Part shown: positions 46,251 through 58,477 of the stretch, in pieces
Numbering within the stretch: the stretch's first letter is position 1
Layout of the letters: each line of letters starts with the position of its first letter
Assembly: GCA_014529385.2 (NCBI GenBank)
Contig: CM043943.1
Location: 99,150,355-99,214,354 of the forward strand
Reading direction: 5' to 3'
Origin: Adiantum capillus-veneris
Taxonomy: Eukaryota; Streptophyta; Polypodiopsida; Polypodiales; Pteridaceae
Length of the DNA stretch: 64,000 bases
The notes under the pieces: generated by a model
What the model was told of the DNA's origin: nothing
The model's database searches: none
What the model saw: the letters and a program-made list of their open reading frames with translations, nothing else
Made by a program: the position numbers and the translations under genes

Positions 46251-47172
46251 CTAACTCCCATAGCATATACGCATACTCTTTGTAGCTTTCAGGTATCTCA
46301 ATATTCCTTTCACTGCCTCCCAATGTTTCTTGCCTGGGTTTGACATGTATCGACTTACTACTCCCACTGCAAATGCAATTTCTGGGCGAGTAGCAATCAT
46401 TGCATACATCAAACTACCCACTGCAGACGCATATGGAATCTTATTCATTTCAACTTGTTCTTCCTCAGACACAGGACAATCTTGTTTGCTAAGTTTCACA
46501 TATGGTGGCAATGGAACACTCAGTGCCTTTCCCTTCTCCATATTGAAACGTTGCAAAACCTTGTCAATATACTCTGTTTGAGATAACCAAATCAACTTCT
46601 TTGATCTGTCTCTCTCAATGCGCATACCAAGTATATGAATTGCCTCACCCATGTCTTTCATGTCAAACGATTTTGCCATCTTTGACTTCAAAGCTGAAAT
46701 TTCTTCCAAGTGCTTGCCAGCAATCAACATGTCATCCACATACAAAATAAGGATCAGCCAACTGCCATCCTTAGCCTTCTTTGTATATAGACAGTGATCG
46801 AACTCACTACGTTTGTAGCCTTGAGAAAGCATAAACTTGTGGAATTTATGGTACCATGCCCTCGGTGATTGTTTTAAGCCATAAAGACTCTTTAACAACT
46901 AGCATACCCAATCTTCCTTGCCTTTCTCAACAAACCCTTCTGGCTGCTGCATGTAAATTTCCACATCTAAATCACCATGCAAGAACGCTGTCTTGACATC
47001 CATTTGGTGCAACACCAAATCTAATATGGCAACCAATGCAAGAAAACATCTCAATGTAGTCATCTTGACCACCGGAGAGAAGACTTCATCAAAGTCAATG
47101 CCTTGTTCTTGCTTAAAGCCCTTGGCAACAAGCCTTGCTTTGTACTTTGGCTGACTATCATGAGCGGTGATC
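46251..47172 (-). pseudogene. pol: Reverse transcriptase of element D
   Basis: Begins one base out of frame after CKWV (47173). Reads [40 protein letters not shown], then a TAG near 46900 in place of a Lys codon (DWVC stop LLKSLYGLKQSPRAWY), the intact active site LILYVDDMLIAG and HWEAVKGILRYLKATKSM. Confidence 0.9.
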
Positions 47173-49764
47173 TTATACCCATTTACAGGGTAGAGCCTTT
47201 TTGCCCCGTGGTAATTTAACTAGCTTCCATTTCTGGTTTTTATGCAGAGCTGTCATCTCTGACTGCATGGCCAATTGCCAATTCCTGGAGTCCTTCATTT
47301 GCACTGCTTCCTTGTAACATGAAGGCTCATTGCAATCAGTCAACATGACATAGTTCATAGATGGAACAAACCTATCAGGAGGTCGTGTGACACATCCAGA
47401 TCTACGCACAATAGGTGGCTCAGGCTCAGCCACAACTTGTGGTTCCACTCTATCCTGTCCTTGCTCCTCTTGAGCCCTGACATTTTGTCTTGCACGTGCA
47501 GGTCCATCTTCTTGGAAGACAACTCTTCTAATCTCCTCAACTTTCTCTGGTTTAGAATGATATTTGGCTTCATTAAAGTGAACATCATTGCTGCGGATAA
47601 CCTTTCTGGATTCGGGATCCCAAAGTCTGTACTCCATCTCACCAGAATTACCATAGCCTAGAAAGATGCACTTTCTACTCTTTGGCTCAAGTTTGTTCCT
47701 AAATTCCTTTGCAACGTGAGTATATGCCTCACAGCCAAAGACTCTGAGATGCTTGTATGAGGGCACCTTGCCTGACCATACCATCTCTGGCACTGAATCC
47801 TTCTGCAAAACCTTGCTAGGAGATCTTTTTTTAAGATGAACAGCTATTGATACAGCTTCAGCCCAAAACCCATTTGGCAGCTGTGCATTAGACAACATAC
47901 TTCTGACCTCCTCTTGTATGGTCCTATTCATCCTCTCAGCAACACCATTTTGAGGAGGATTGTAAGGAGCAGTAAGTTCACGTTTTATACCTTTTGACTC
48001 ACAAAAGTCCTGAAAGGCCTTTGAAACATACTCTCCACCATTGTCAGTGCGTAAGCATTTAAGCTTCTTGCCACTCTGATTCTCCACAAGTGTCACAAAC
48101 ATTTTGAAAGCACTAAACGCTTCATCCTTGTGCTTGAGAAAGTAAACCCATACTTTCCTCGAGTCATCATCTATAAATGTCATACAGTAAGAAGCTCCCC
48201 CTAGAGATAGTTTAGGCATAGGTCCACACAAATCACTATGAACAAGTGCCAACTGTGTATCTCTTCTACTGCTTCTATGCTTATGTGGCTCCTGTGTTTG
48301 CTTACCATACAGACAATGTTTACAGAATTCAAAATCATTAAATGAAAATCCAGGCAAATAACCAGAACGAGACAAGATTTCCATTCCCTTCTTGGACATA
48401 TGTCCTAACCGGCTATGCCACAAAGAAACGTTCGGCTGCTCGGTTACATTGATTACATTTTTAGAGACATTTGATACATAAATCATGTAAAGTCCTCCAG
48501 ACTTTACTCCATGTGCTACTGTCATAGAACCCTTGGATATCTTCCACATGTTCTGTTCAAAAGTGGTGACGTAGCCAGCATCATCAAGTAAACTTGTGCT
48601 GATCAAGCTCTTTGTAATTGCGGGAACATGTCTCACATTCTTCAGCGTGAAAGAAGAGCCATTCTGAAACTTCAATTGAACATCTCCAACACCTAAGATC
48701 TCACATGTCTGCCCATTGCCTAGCCGAACATGATCTTTAGTGGTCACATAAGAGGTAAACCACTCCTTGTTTGGAGACACATGAAGTGATGCCCCTAAGT
48801 CTATAATCCAGTCACTCAGTGCATTTCCATCAGATGCTGTAAGAAGAGTTGAGTCCATTGTATTCTTCAAGAAGTAGATGTCTCCTGACACTAGACTGTC
48901 ATCCTCTGCAACAGTGTTTGTCACATTTATTTCTTGAATCTTCACTGAGGACTTGTTCTTCTCACCATGGTCTTCAGCTTTCTCTTTGCCTTTTTCTGCT
49001 TTCCATTCTCTGCAGTCTCTTTCAATGTGACCCTTCTTGCCACAATGGTAGCATTCTATGTCACTCTTGCCTTTAGAACTGCGGGACTTGCTACGAGACT
49101 GATTCATCTTTCCACCTTTGTACTTTTCTTTGGTCCTTCCCCTGACAACTAAGGTTGTTCCTTTGCCTTTGTCCATTGTCTTTCTATTGGTTTCTTCAGT
49201 AAGCAGACTTCCTTCTACACCGGCTATGTTCAAACCATCTGGAGGTGCAGAATTACTCAAAGCTGTGCGAAAAGTGTCCCAACTTTCCAGCAATGTGATC
49301 AACAGGAACATAGGGAACATAGCTCTAACAGGTTCATCAAACTTGACACCTTGAGCTGACAACTGACTATAGATTGTGTTGAATTCATTCAGATGATTGG
49401 ACATAGGTGTCCCTTCTTTCATCTTCAAGTCAACAAGCTTCTTAAGCCAGTATACCTGTGAAGCTGCACTCTGCTTCTCATAAAGATTACTCAGCTTTAA
49501 CCATGCTCGATAAGCTGACATCTCCTCTGCTACATTGAAGTAAACGCTTTCTGCCAAAGTCAGCATAATGGTAGAAAGTGCCAATTCATCCATTTCGCTC
49601 CATTCATCTTCGTCCATATCTTCTGGTTTTATCCCCTTGAGCTTTATAGGTTTTATCTGCTTCTTTTGTACCAACACGTGCCAAATCTGCTTCTTCCACA
49701 ATGGAAAATTGGTTCCATCTAGCTTCTTGATATTGTAAAGAGTAGTGTCCTGTGATCCATCCAT
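47173..49764 (-). CDS. gag-pol: Gag, protease and integrase polyprotein of element D
   Basis: 863-codon open frame from [20 protein letters not shown]. Gag (UBN2 type) occupies about residues 1-230. The zinc knuckle [14 protein letters not shown] is near residue 245. The protease [14 protein letters not shown] is near residue 320, where DLG replaces DSG, probably lethal. GAG-pre-integrase [15 protein letters not shown] with [10 protein letters not shown] is near residues 450-495. The integrase core has [17 protein letters not shown] and NGVAERMNR, so D, D and E are intact. A linker rich in Glu and Arg and the beginning of RT ([19 protein letters not shown]) follow. It ends at a TAA created by a missing base in the conserved WVYK motif. 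Confidence 0.92.
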   Translation of the reverse strand: MDGSQDTTLYNIKKLDGTNFPLWKKQIWHVLVQKKQIKPIKLKGIKPEDMDEDEWSEMDELALSTIMLTLAESVYFNVAEEMSAYRAWLKLSNLYEKQSAASQVYWLKKLVDLKMKEGTPMSNHLNEFNTIYSQLSAQGVKFDEPVRAMFPMFLLITLLESWDTFRTALSNSAPPDGLNIAGVEGSLLTEETNRKTMDKGKGTTLVVRGRTKEKYKGGKMNQSRSKSRSSKGKSDIECYHCGKKGHIERDCREWKAEKGKEKAEDHGEKNKSSVKIQEINVTNTVAEDDSLVSGDIYFLKNTMDSTLLTASDGNALSDWIIDLGASLHVSPNKEWFTSYVTTKDHVRLGNGQTCEILGVGDVQLKFQNGSSFTLKNVRHVPAITKSLISTSLLDDAGYVTTFEQNMWKISKGSMTVAHGVKSGGLYMIYVSNVSKNVINVTEQPNVSLWHSRLGHMSKKGMEILSRSGYLPGFSFNDFEFCKHCLYGKQTQEPHKHRSSRRDTQLALVHSDLCGPMPKLSLGGASYCMTFIDDDSRKVWVYFLKHKDEAFSAFKMFVTLVENQSGKKLKCLRTDNGGEYVSKAFQDFCESKGIKRELTAPYNPPQNGVAERMNRTIQEEVRSMLSNAQLPNGFWAEAVSIAVHLKKRSPSKVLQKDSVPEMVWSGKVPSYKHLRVFGCEAYTHVAKEFRNKLEPKSRKCIFLGYGNSGEMEYRLWDPESRKVIRSNDVHFNEAKYHSKPEKVEEIRRVVFQEDGPARARQNVRAQEEQGQDRVEPQVVAEPEPPIVRRSGCVTRPPDRFVPSMNYVMLTDCNEPSCYKEAVQMKDSRNWQLAMQSEMTALHKNQKWKLVKLPRGKKALPCKWV

Positions 49765-50848
49765 AGCTACGCTTCACAGTAGTTTACTTTCTTGGGAAAA
49801 ATTCGGCAGAGTTTCCCCTGTAAACTGACCTCTAAACCAATATCAACCTGTCAAATGAACCAAGAAAGATTCAAATTCTGCAGAAATTTTGGCAGAGTCT
49901 CCTTTGTAAAATGGCTCTGGTGTACTAAAAACATACCAAAAAACAGCTCAAAAAACCACTGTCTCTCTAACACTGTAAGCTGTGGGTAAACCTGTCCTGC
50001 ACCTGTACTGTCTCTGACTGTCCTGTCACTGTCCTGTAAGCATAGACTGTGACAATGCCTCAACGGCAGTAAAGCAAAGATGCAATCCCAACTGTCTAAC
50101 TCACAGTCAATACATCCTAGCTGTCTATCTAAGGGTGCTCGAGGGATCGCTCCAAGACCTGTATCACCGAAAGGATCTCAACATTCAAGAATCCCCTAGC
50201 TCAATAAAACCTCACTCGACCCTCAACAAAGGCTGCAGTAAATCTGACAGTACGTAGACTTCCCACAAAGTCATACATCCACAAATTTCCCACTGTATGC
50301 TGTAATCACTGCGGCGGTTATTTGCTGCGTGACTCACAGCCAGCAAACCCTCAACAAACATACATCATCTCTGACAATACATCCCATGTGGAAGTACCTG
50401 CATTGTCAGGATGAAATCTGGAATATCAAGCAGCAAACACAAGCTACCTGATGAACTAGTGGATGTCGCCTACAATCTGTGTGTAGATGCGCCCGTGTCG
50501 TATGTGACACGCCTCCAAGAACTGTGAGCCGTCCTTCGATGTGTAGACAGCCACAAATCAACACTCTGGGAGTGTCGATATCCTCAGCACCTGCAGTCGT
50601 AGGCCGAAAACCCCAAATTTGCAGAGTCGGATCTGCACCCGCCGAGACCACGTAGTCAAAAATGGCCTGCGCAGACCTTTGTCGAAGCCGAACGGTGGCC
50701 GAGATGACCTCAGAATGAAATTCTGAGAACACCCAGCCCTTCGGGCTTGCCCACAGGATTTGGGGCCGTGTCTTCGCCTGTCGAATTTCACTCCAATCTG
50801 AGCTGGTGACTCTAGCCTCCTGCAGTGCTGCCCCGAGCCTCGATCTGA

Positions 50849-50860
50849 GCTCTGATACCA
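50849..50860 (-). other. Primer binding site of element D
   Basis: TGGTATCAGAGC on the minus strand, two bases from the 5' LTR. Confidence 0.92.
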
Positions 50861-50862
50861 GT

Positions 50863-51053
50863 TGAAGGAGTACGAGCGGAAGTGCGATGCGAGAGAGAGT
50901 GCGAGAAGAAGAGCACGACGATATGGTGAACTCGCTCCACTGTAATGTGTAGAGCATAGTGAGTTCTTATTAGGTTTTAACAAAAGAATATGTGTACATA
51001 CCTGGCGGCCCACCCACTTACCTGGGCGACCACATTGGGTTTATACCCCAACA
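50863..51053 (-). repeat. 5' LTR of element D
   Basis: 191 bases matching 45502-45693. The leader from here to Gag (49765-50848, about 1.1 kb) holds no further gene that I can support. Confidence 0.92.
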
Positions 51054-51058
51054 CAAAG

Positions 51059-51663
51059 CTCTTTATGGACAGGACTGTTTAGCACCACTGAACTTCTCAA
51101 ATCCAACCATCAGGGTAGAAGCATCTAGGAAGATGTTAGAAGATATGGAAGCACAGACTAGAGCTATTCGCCAGGACATTCAAGACGCTCAGGATAGACA
51201 AAAGCACTATGCAGATAAGAACCATTCAGAAAGAACTTTCAAAGAAGGGGATAAGGTTTTTCTGTGAGTCCGACCAAAGAAAAGCAATATATCACTAGGC
51301 AGATATAAAAAGCTAAGCCCAAGGTATTGTGGACCATTCGAGATCGTTAAGGTTGTGAGTGACCAAGCCTACAAGCTAAAGTTACTTGCAAACTTGAAGA
51401 TTCATGATGTGTTCCACGTCAGCTTACTCAAATCCTATATTCCTAACCCTGATCAATTCTTGGACTCAGATCAGATAGTCATGCCAGCACAAGGAGTTCT
51501 CGAGCTCCAACCTGACTATGTACTTGAAACAAGGGAAAGGAAGTTACGCAACAGAACTATCACGGAGCATCTGGTGAAGTGGAAGGATTACCCTGAAGAA
51601 GATGCAACGTGGGAGGACGAACCAACGCTCTTAAAAGATTACCCAAACACATTATTGAGATAA
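51059..51663 (+). pseudogene. pol: Integrase C-terminus and chromodomain of C
   Basis: Continues the integrase interrupted at 45501: ALYGQDCLAPL, DIQDAQDRQKHYADKNHSER, GDKVFL, then a TGA at 51265-51267 followed in the same frame by VRPKKSNISLGRYKKLSPRY, CGPFEIVKVV and HDVFHVSLLKSY. The last part, LRNRTITEHLVKWKDYPEED with ATWEDEPTL, is a chromodomain with its aromatic residues, which places C among the chromoviruses. It probably directed integration to chromatin. Confidence 0.92.
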
Positions 51664-51694
51664 GTACATCTCAAATTTTTCACGTTGGGGAGGT

Positions 51695-54474
51695 TGTAAG
51701 GTCTTTGACCCCGATCAAAAGAGCACCATTGTACCTTGAAATGAATATAATGGAAAAAGTTACTATTTTGAGCAGTTTTCCAAATTCTCTCAGTGCCATG
51801 ATGTTTAGAATGTTTTAAAGCTTCGAAATGTGAATTAAAATAATTTTTTGTTAAAAAAATCCAAAAATAGTAAGTTTTTGGTCACCCGACCCGTCCAGTT
51901 TTGATCGTCTTGAAAAACTGCATCCATATCCCAAATTTGAAAAAATGCATTTTCGGACCCTGGGGGCTGCTAAATATGGCAGGTACTCGGGCCAGTACGT
52001 CTTAGTTAGAGCTCCGTATAGCAATTTACGGCATCAAAATCCGACTCCTATAACCCGTTTTAGCGTAAAATCAATTTTTCCAAAAAATAGAGCGGGGAGG
52101 AACCGGAGCCCTGGACTGTGTGGGAACAGGTCCCAGGACACTCCAGATCAGCTTTAGCAGCTAGGGGGCGCCCTCTTGCCTTGTGGGAGTCCTGGGAAAG
52201 CTGCCAATCCAGTAACTAAGTCTCAGAGTCAGTTAACCTAGCCAACCTGACACTTGGTGAGTAGGGAACTAGACTTGCCATGCTTAACTGGAGAAGCTCC
52301 CATATGCATTTAGCAACCCAGGTCGATTTTCAGCCTGTAGGAGCCTATGTAAAGGCCAGTGCACACACACACACACATACACATATGCTCACACACACAT
52401 AGTGCACACACACACACACACCTACACACACCTTGGGAAGGTGCTGCCGGTACACACATCCTTTGAAGGAGAAGAAAGGAGGGAGGTGCTGTCGAATTCT
52501 CGCCTCAAGAAGCTCGATTAGATCAGAGAATCGAGAAGATTATCAGCCCTTAATCACGGTAACCACGGTTTAATTAATGCTTTCTGCAAATCCTTTTCAT
52601 TACCATCTAAATTCCTCGTCTATTATGCATATTCCTAGTCGTAATTCTCTATAATTACTCTCTAATTTCTCTTTAGCCATATTCTATTATGTAATCATCA
52701 CCCCATAGCTGAATTATCATCCATTCATCATTCTTAATTATTGATTAGTGCATGATTATTAGAATTTTCTCTCTCTAGGTAGCATAGTAATTAATCGGTA
52801 AGCTGGTAATTGTGTACATTGATGAGGATCACTTTTTCTATCACGCATTAATATTGTAGCTGACTTAGATTCATTTTTTTAATGCATTGAGATATAATTA
52901 AGGTAAGATTAATATGTCATTAAGTCTCTAAGAGGTGGTTTTTCTCACACCAATGCATGCGGTGATTCTGCATCCTCTAATTGCTAGGAAAGAGATTAAT
53001 CGTGCTTAATTCATCTCTCTGGTAATTCCATTAGTGAAATCCTATTATCCTTACTCATGTAAGCCGAGTAATTATCTTTAGAGCCGGTTCCCATAGGATT
53101 ATGTGTCATCCATAATGATTACTATACGAAAAATCTAGACCTCTCATATAGGAGGGATTAATTGATATTATTAATCTATCTATTGGGTTGTTGTGATGCT
53201 TGCAAACCTTAGCTTTTTCTCCAAGCTAACTAATTAAAGTAGTGAGTAAAATGGCCCCGGTTAAGAGAACTCGCTTCGGTGGTGCCCACGACCGCGAGGC
53301 AGGAACAAGCAATGTCAATGGAAAGGGAAAAGCTCCCATGGAGGAACAAATACCGGCCATCTCACGGGGCATTGACGAAGAAATGGAAGAGGTAGGTCAT
53401 AATTTTGTTTAAGTCGTTTGAATTAACATTGCACACGTTTAGTTAGGAATGAACATACCCCCAAACATGTTGGAGAAATCCAACAGAAACCTCGGCATTG
53501 AATTCATTGTACATTAAGTTCTAAAAGTAGGAAGGAAATGATTGATGGGTATGTTGTTTGCAAGAGGAAAGAATGTATGCTAGGGAAAATTTAGCTCGAC
53601 ATGTTCATTTTACTTCCAATGTTGAATCAATCCCAACCCCCCTACTCATCACAGGGGGCAGAGTTCCTCGTTAAGGGCTCTTGAATCCACAACTTGCTTT
53701 TTATGCGGTGGATACCCATGACTTGCTTTCTATGCGGTGGGAACCCACGACTTGCTTTCTATGCGGTGGGAGTGTCCATGACGTGCTTTCTATGCGGTGG
53801 ACATACCTAGTTGTATGGACAACTAGGCGACAACGGGAGGAGTGAACTCTCGCTGGAGGGGGAATGTTGTACCTCCAGAACATTGGAACTTTAAAGAATA
53901 AGTTTGAGTAGAATTTTTACTAGAATGCTGTCTTGGTGTTGTTTGCAATACTGGTTGAAGGGCTGTCTTAACGAACAATGTGCTTCGGAATTAAAACAAG
54001 GAATGTTTATGTTTAATAACCTTTGTGGTAGCAATTAGGTCACACAAGGAAGTGTGAGTGTGGGGGTGGAAAGTGGGGGCTTGGCTCAGGTTGCCAATGC
54101 CTATGAGATGGGTGGTCCCGATTGGTCGGGAACTCTCTGTCCCCATAGTACTTACTTCGATATTAGTAATACTCATTGCCCCTAGAGCGGTGAAATCTCG
54201 AGGGTACGTGCCTCTGAAACATGGGGAAAAAGGCGCTCGGGTTTTCTCTCCTCTTGGAAGGTGGGTCTTAGGATCGCTAGATAGTCTAAGTACACTTCCC
54301 CTGCGAGGTGGAGCTAGATCTCCTTGCTAGTAGGCTCGAAGTCGACTCACTTGTGATGAGAGATTGTCCGCTAGTCGAACCCTGAACCATTTTGTTTGCT
54401 TCCACAATAGATCTAGTGGCCACCAGGTTCACCATCAAATCCGCTAGTTGATACGGCGGGGTGGGGACCTCACA
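51695..54474 (+). repeat. 3' LTR of chromovirus C
   Basis: 2780 bases, preceded by the purine tract TTGGGGAGGT (51685-51694). The 29-base excess over the 5' LTR matches one extra minisatellite copy at about 53690-53800 (four copies against three). Confidence 0.92.
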
Positions 54475-54479
54475 TATTG

Positions 54480-55383
54480 TCCATATTCTCGTATTCCCAT
54501 GGATATACTTGGGTAATCCAAAGATAAAATCCGTGCATATACTCTCCCATGGTGAATTAGGAATTGGCAATGGCTGGAGTAGTCCAGGTTGCTTCCCTCT
54601 ATTGTACTTGGTCTCTTGGCATACCACACATTTTGAAACATACTCTTGTATGTCCACTTTCATGGTAGGCCAATAAAAGTACGTCTCTACTCCTCAAAGA
54701 GTAGGTTGAATGCCTCTAGGGAGGAGCATGGGATTCATACATGACTTTCTCACGAAGGGAGTGGTTAACACATAGCCTATTGCCATGGAGAAGATAACCA
54801 TCCTGCAAGGTGAATGGCTCCTCTTTCTTCCCCAAAGCAAGGGATGACATTATGTCTTTAAAGTCAGGGTCAGTAGCATACTCATCTATCATATATGATA
54901 GATCATTATTGACACAGCATCAACTTTTGGTCGTCGTGAAAGTGCATCAACCACTTGATTGTGCTTACCAACAATGTGAACAATGTGGAAATTAAATTGT
55001 GAATGAAAATTTTCCCACCTCATTTGTTTGTCAAAAAGCTTTGTTTGCATCATGAAGTACTTGAGACTTTGATGGTTTGTTCGTAAAATGAATGGAGTCC
55101 CCAATAGATAGTGCTTCCATGTGTCCATGACATGTAGAACAGCTAACAGCTCTTTCTCATAAATGCCTAAGACCCGTTCATCTGTTTTGAGACTTCAGCT
55201 CTCATATGCTATGGCATGCCCTTCTTGAAGCAAGACTGCTCCAAGGCAATCACCACAAGCATCACATTGGACCTCAAATGGTTTTGAGAGGTCTGGAAGC
55301 ATAAGGATTGGTTGGGAGGTAAGCTTCTCTTTGAGCTTGTCAAAAGCACTTTTCTCCTTGTTGGAAATTGATGCGTGAAGCAA
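54480..55383 (-). pseudogene. pol: RNase H and integrase N-terminal half of B
   Basis: 55383-55195 has SAFDKLKEKLTSQPILMLPD and FEVQCDACGDCLGAVLLQEG (connector/RNase H). 55128-54889 has HYLLGTPFILRTNHQSLKYF and HIVGKHNQVVDALSRRP. 54663-54480 has the zinc-binding CVVCQETKYN and the first catalytic Asp in ICTDFIFGLP. It stops at the TATTG duplication where C inserted. Frames vary. Confidence 0.88.
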
Positions 55384-56405
55384 CCATGGTATGGTGGATT
55401 ACTTCACTGATAGAACTAGGCATTTGAGAGTTGACATACTCGGCCATCTCTTCACGTAATCCCGCACAGAATTGTTGCTTTTGCTCAGCAAAGTCTATCT
55501 TTTGAACGACAGTAGCCTTGAGATGTAAATCCCAAAACTTGTCATTTGGTGAGCACTTTGTCCTTTGCATCGCTTGCAAGGAATTGCTTCATAATGGAAA
55601 CTCGTAGAGTTTTCCATGTCTTTGGGGGTTCGCCATTGCCACGAAGACTAGCCCACCATTGACGAGCCGATTTTTGGAAGTGCATAGCTACATGGTGTAG
55701 CTTGGAGGACTCCGTGAAGCCCTCCTCTCCAAAGGCCGCATCAAATTGTTGGATGAAGGCCAATACTTTGTCGGTAGCACCAAAGGTGCGATCATAGGTG
55801 AGAAAAGAGATACTCTTTCCTCCCTCTTTGAACTTCTTGAGCTTTTGTGACCTTCGCCATGCAGGATAAGATTTCCGATGTCCTCCGCTCTTATAATCTC
55901 TAGGAGAATAGCCATAGCTTTCATCGGTAGAGGAGGAAGGTGTAGAAGAAGGAGAAGAGGGTGACCTCTTTCTTGCCCTTTTCTTCCTTGATTTCCTATG
56001 TTCCCTTTTGGAGTGACGAGGAGAAGGACTATGTGTTAACCGTTTCCTCTTAGGAGGAGTTGGTGATCGTTTAGTCCGCCTTCTTCATGGAGCCACATCT
56101 TCGGAGGAATCTAGGGATTCAATACTTTCTTGATCTTTGGATTCCTCCTCTCGTATGGGAGAGAGTCTTCTTTTGGGGGTCTCATCAAGAGGCCTCCTAA
56201 GCTCTCTCTCCTCTTGGAGAGGAAAGGAAATCCCATAAGCACGAAGTTGTTGAGTAACATCGGCTTGCAAAGCGGGGTTTCCCATAGCTTGTTGCAACCT
56301 AGTGACAAGATAATTAACAAACATGGGGGCATCATCATTAGCACCTTCATGTGCAAAATCAAAGTTATCAATGTTCATTCTACTCTCTTGGTTATTGTCA
56401 GCCAT
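55384..56405 (-). pseudogene. gag: Gag of B, with deletion of protease and RT after it
   Basis: Start Met 56405 (MADNNQESRMNIDNFDFAHE). It contains LSPIREEESKD, a TGA near 56090 where element E has a Gln codon, a basic SR/RK-rich stretch, and the Gag core VLAFIQQFDAAFGEEGFTES, ARQWWASLRGN and MKQFLASDAKD. 55579-55384 continues with FAEQKQQFCAGLREEMAEYV. At about 55380 it joins RNase H without zinc knuckle, protease or RT. Confidence 0.85.
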
Positions 56406-56801
56406 GTTAATTAAACTTTTGTGTTTACTTAGTGTATGCTTTGGCAATTCAAAACCTTAGTTGCTACTCCTCTTAGCCTTTGAAAATAGACACTTAAGTA
56501 TCTACACCCATGGCTTGAATTGGGTAATTATAGAGAGTGGAGTGAGTCTAACATAGCAAATTTTCCAAGGGATAGCTCCCTTCGGACTTCTTATGGCTCA
56601 ATAATGGTAAAGCCATAGGCAAGTCTAAAAAGACTCCATTATTAAGACCAAAGCTCCCAAGGTGTGCACCATATCCCACATAGTGGGCTGAACGAAATCG
56701 ATAATAGATCCCACTCCCACTTACCCTAATATTTAACAAAAACAACCATTGATAGAATACTTAAGGACCTCTCCTCTTAAGCAAGAAAAGAGAAACCAAA
56801 T

Positions 56802-56813
56802 GCTCCGATACCA
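56802..56813 (-). other. Primer binding site of B
   Basis: TGGTATCGGAGC, one mismatch from the initiator-Met type; one base from the LTR. Confidence 0.85.
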
Positions 56814-56814
56814 A

Positions 56815-58472
56815 TGTAATGGAAATGGCCTATGTATTTTGAGAGTAGCGGAATTAGGAAATTAGATGAAGCACTTTTGTGAGATTACTTTGTGAGCATA
56901 GCGGGTGAACTTAACTGATGGTAGCAACATAAACATGGTACTTAGTTAATTTGGCATGAACAATACTTTTGCAAGAGAGAGAGAGAGTTTAGAGAACATG
57001 ACAATAATAGAGGACTGGATTCATATGGAGCCGGTCCCCCCTCCAATAGGCATTTGTATTATAGTTTCTCCCATCAAGAGAGACTTGGTACAATACAATC
57101 TTTGTGTTCCTTGTGACTAGGTGATGCAATGAAGATGGAAAGCTTCATGCATCACAAGCATAACATAAACTTTGTAGAAAGCATTAACTATCCCAAGCCT
57201 TAGTCCCAAGGCTTCAAACACTTTCAAAGGTGAAGAGAGCTAGCGGGGAATGAGGATAGGGAAGAGGAAGAAGAAACATTTCGTAGGAGAAAGAAATAGC
57301 TCCTCACTTATCATCACTCTTCTTGCTAGCATACATAATAGCATAGTAATGAAGATGGAGAAGATGGCAAGCTTAAGCATTGAAGCATGGCTCTTGGGTT
57401 GATTTGCATTCCATAGCAAAGAGTGTTGGTGTAGGCTCTCACTTCGCACAATCTTGGAGAAGGAGGTGGAGCTCCTCAACTTTCACCAAGTGAGAATAGC
57501 TCCCAAATGAGTATGTGTGTGGTGTAGATCCCCCTAGCACACACCCCTTGATTGCTTGGGGTAAGTTGCGACTTTTCCACATGCTGCAAGCTCATTGGGC
57601 CCCTCTCTCTCTCTAGCTAGTCACATGCAACATGCATTCAAGTACATGGGTAGTCTTTTGACAAGTGTCCTCCTTACCCCCTAGAGAGAGAGAGAGAGAT
57701 CTTAAAAATATCTAGATATTTGTTGATGGAATTAGAAGATCAGTGGACCCCTCTTTATCCCAATCAATAGCATTCAAACACACCATGTGGTTAAGCTTAA
57801 GGAGAATCTGACATGTGTCCCATGTACCCTTTGACAAAAGGGGTGCCCTTGGGTGAGTGGAAGGTTAGGTCAAAGATTCCCCTAACTTTGGGACTTTCAT
57901 GCATAGGAAGCTTCTCAAGCACCTTCCTCATTAAGTTTTTAGGGTCTCTTTTTGACTCAAGCACCTTACCCCCCATGCATGGGAAGCTTCTCAAGCACCT
58001 TCCTCATTAAATATGACAAGTACCTCAAGTACCTTAGTCATCAAGCATGACAAGCACCTTAGGTGGAGTTCCCACCTCAAGCTCATCCCTAGCTTGCTTA
58101 AGGTCAAAGACAAGTTTAGGTCGGGTTCCCACCTCAAGCTCCTAGCTTGCCTAAGGTCAAAGGCAAGTTTAGGTCGGGTTCCCACCTCAAGGTCAACCCG
58201 AGATTGCCTAAGTTCAAAAGACCTTTAACACTAACCATTGGAGGTCTTTAATGAAGGTAACCCTAAGGTCTTTTAAGCTCCATTAGTTAGCCTTGCTCTT
58301 TGACATACCATCTCACATTTGGGCCCCTTTACCATTGGCCCCGTGTTGAGATAGATCCGTAAGCACATGTATATTCTAACCCTTGTTCCCGTTTATTATC
58401 CCACATTAAATGATCAGTTTAATATGAGAAAATCATTTGGTTTGGTTAGATACTAGATTTAATGACATCACC
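56815..58472 (-). repeat. 5' LTR of chromovirus B
   Basis: 1658 bases matching 37158-38852. It has an extra duplicated segment near 57915-58010 (two copies of gaagcttctcaagcaccttc) and fewer minisatellite copies than its partner. Confidence 0.82.
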
Positions 58473-58477
58473 ATAGC

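Larger units (their letters stand above)
45502..51053 (-). mobile_element. Ty1/copia element D, complete but mutated
   Basis: 5552-base copia element with exact duplication CAAAG (45497-45501 and 51054-51058), LTRs of 192 and 191 bases that differ at about six sites plus one indel (about 3 percent), Met-tRNA primer site and purine tract (AAGTGGGAGG on the minus strand at about 45696). The full gag-pol order is present. It is disabled by a frameshift and three stops in the RT/RNase H half. Youngest member of the nest. Confidence 0.93.
40231..54474 (+). mobile_element. Ty3 chromovirus C, interrupted by D and internally deleted
   Basis: Plus-strand element with 2.75-kb LTRs, exact duplication TATTG at 40226-40230 and 54475-54479, Met-tRNA primer site and purine tract. 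The interior holds Gag with zinc knuckle and protease start, then a deletion of RT, RNase H and the first half of integrase at about 45312, then the rest of integrase with a chromodomain. D sits in the integrase. It is non-autonomous. Confidence 0.9.
37157..58472 (-). mobile_element. Ty3 chromovirus B, interrupted by C and internally deleted
   Basis: Minus-strand element with long LTRs (1695 and 1658 bases). The duplication ATAGC flanks it at 37152-37156 and 58473-58477, with one extra C at the left junction. A purine tract is next to the left LTR (AAGAGAGA on the minus strand) and a primer site next to the right LTR. The interior reads Gag, then directly RNase H (protease and RT deleted at about 55380), integrase split by C, and a chromodomain. 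It is inserted in element I. Confidence 0.85.
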
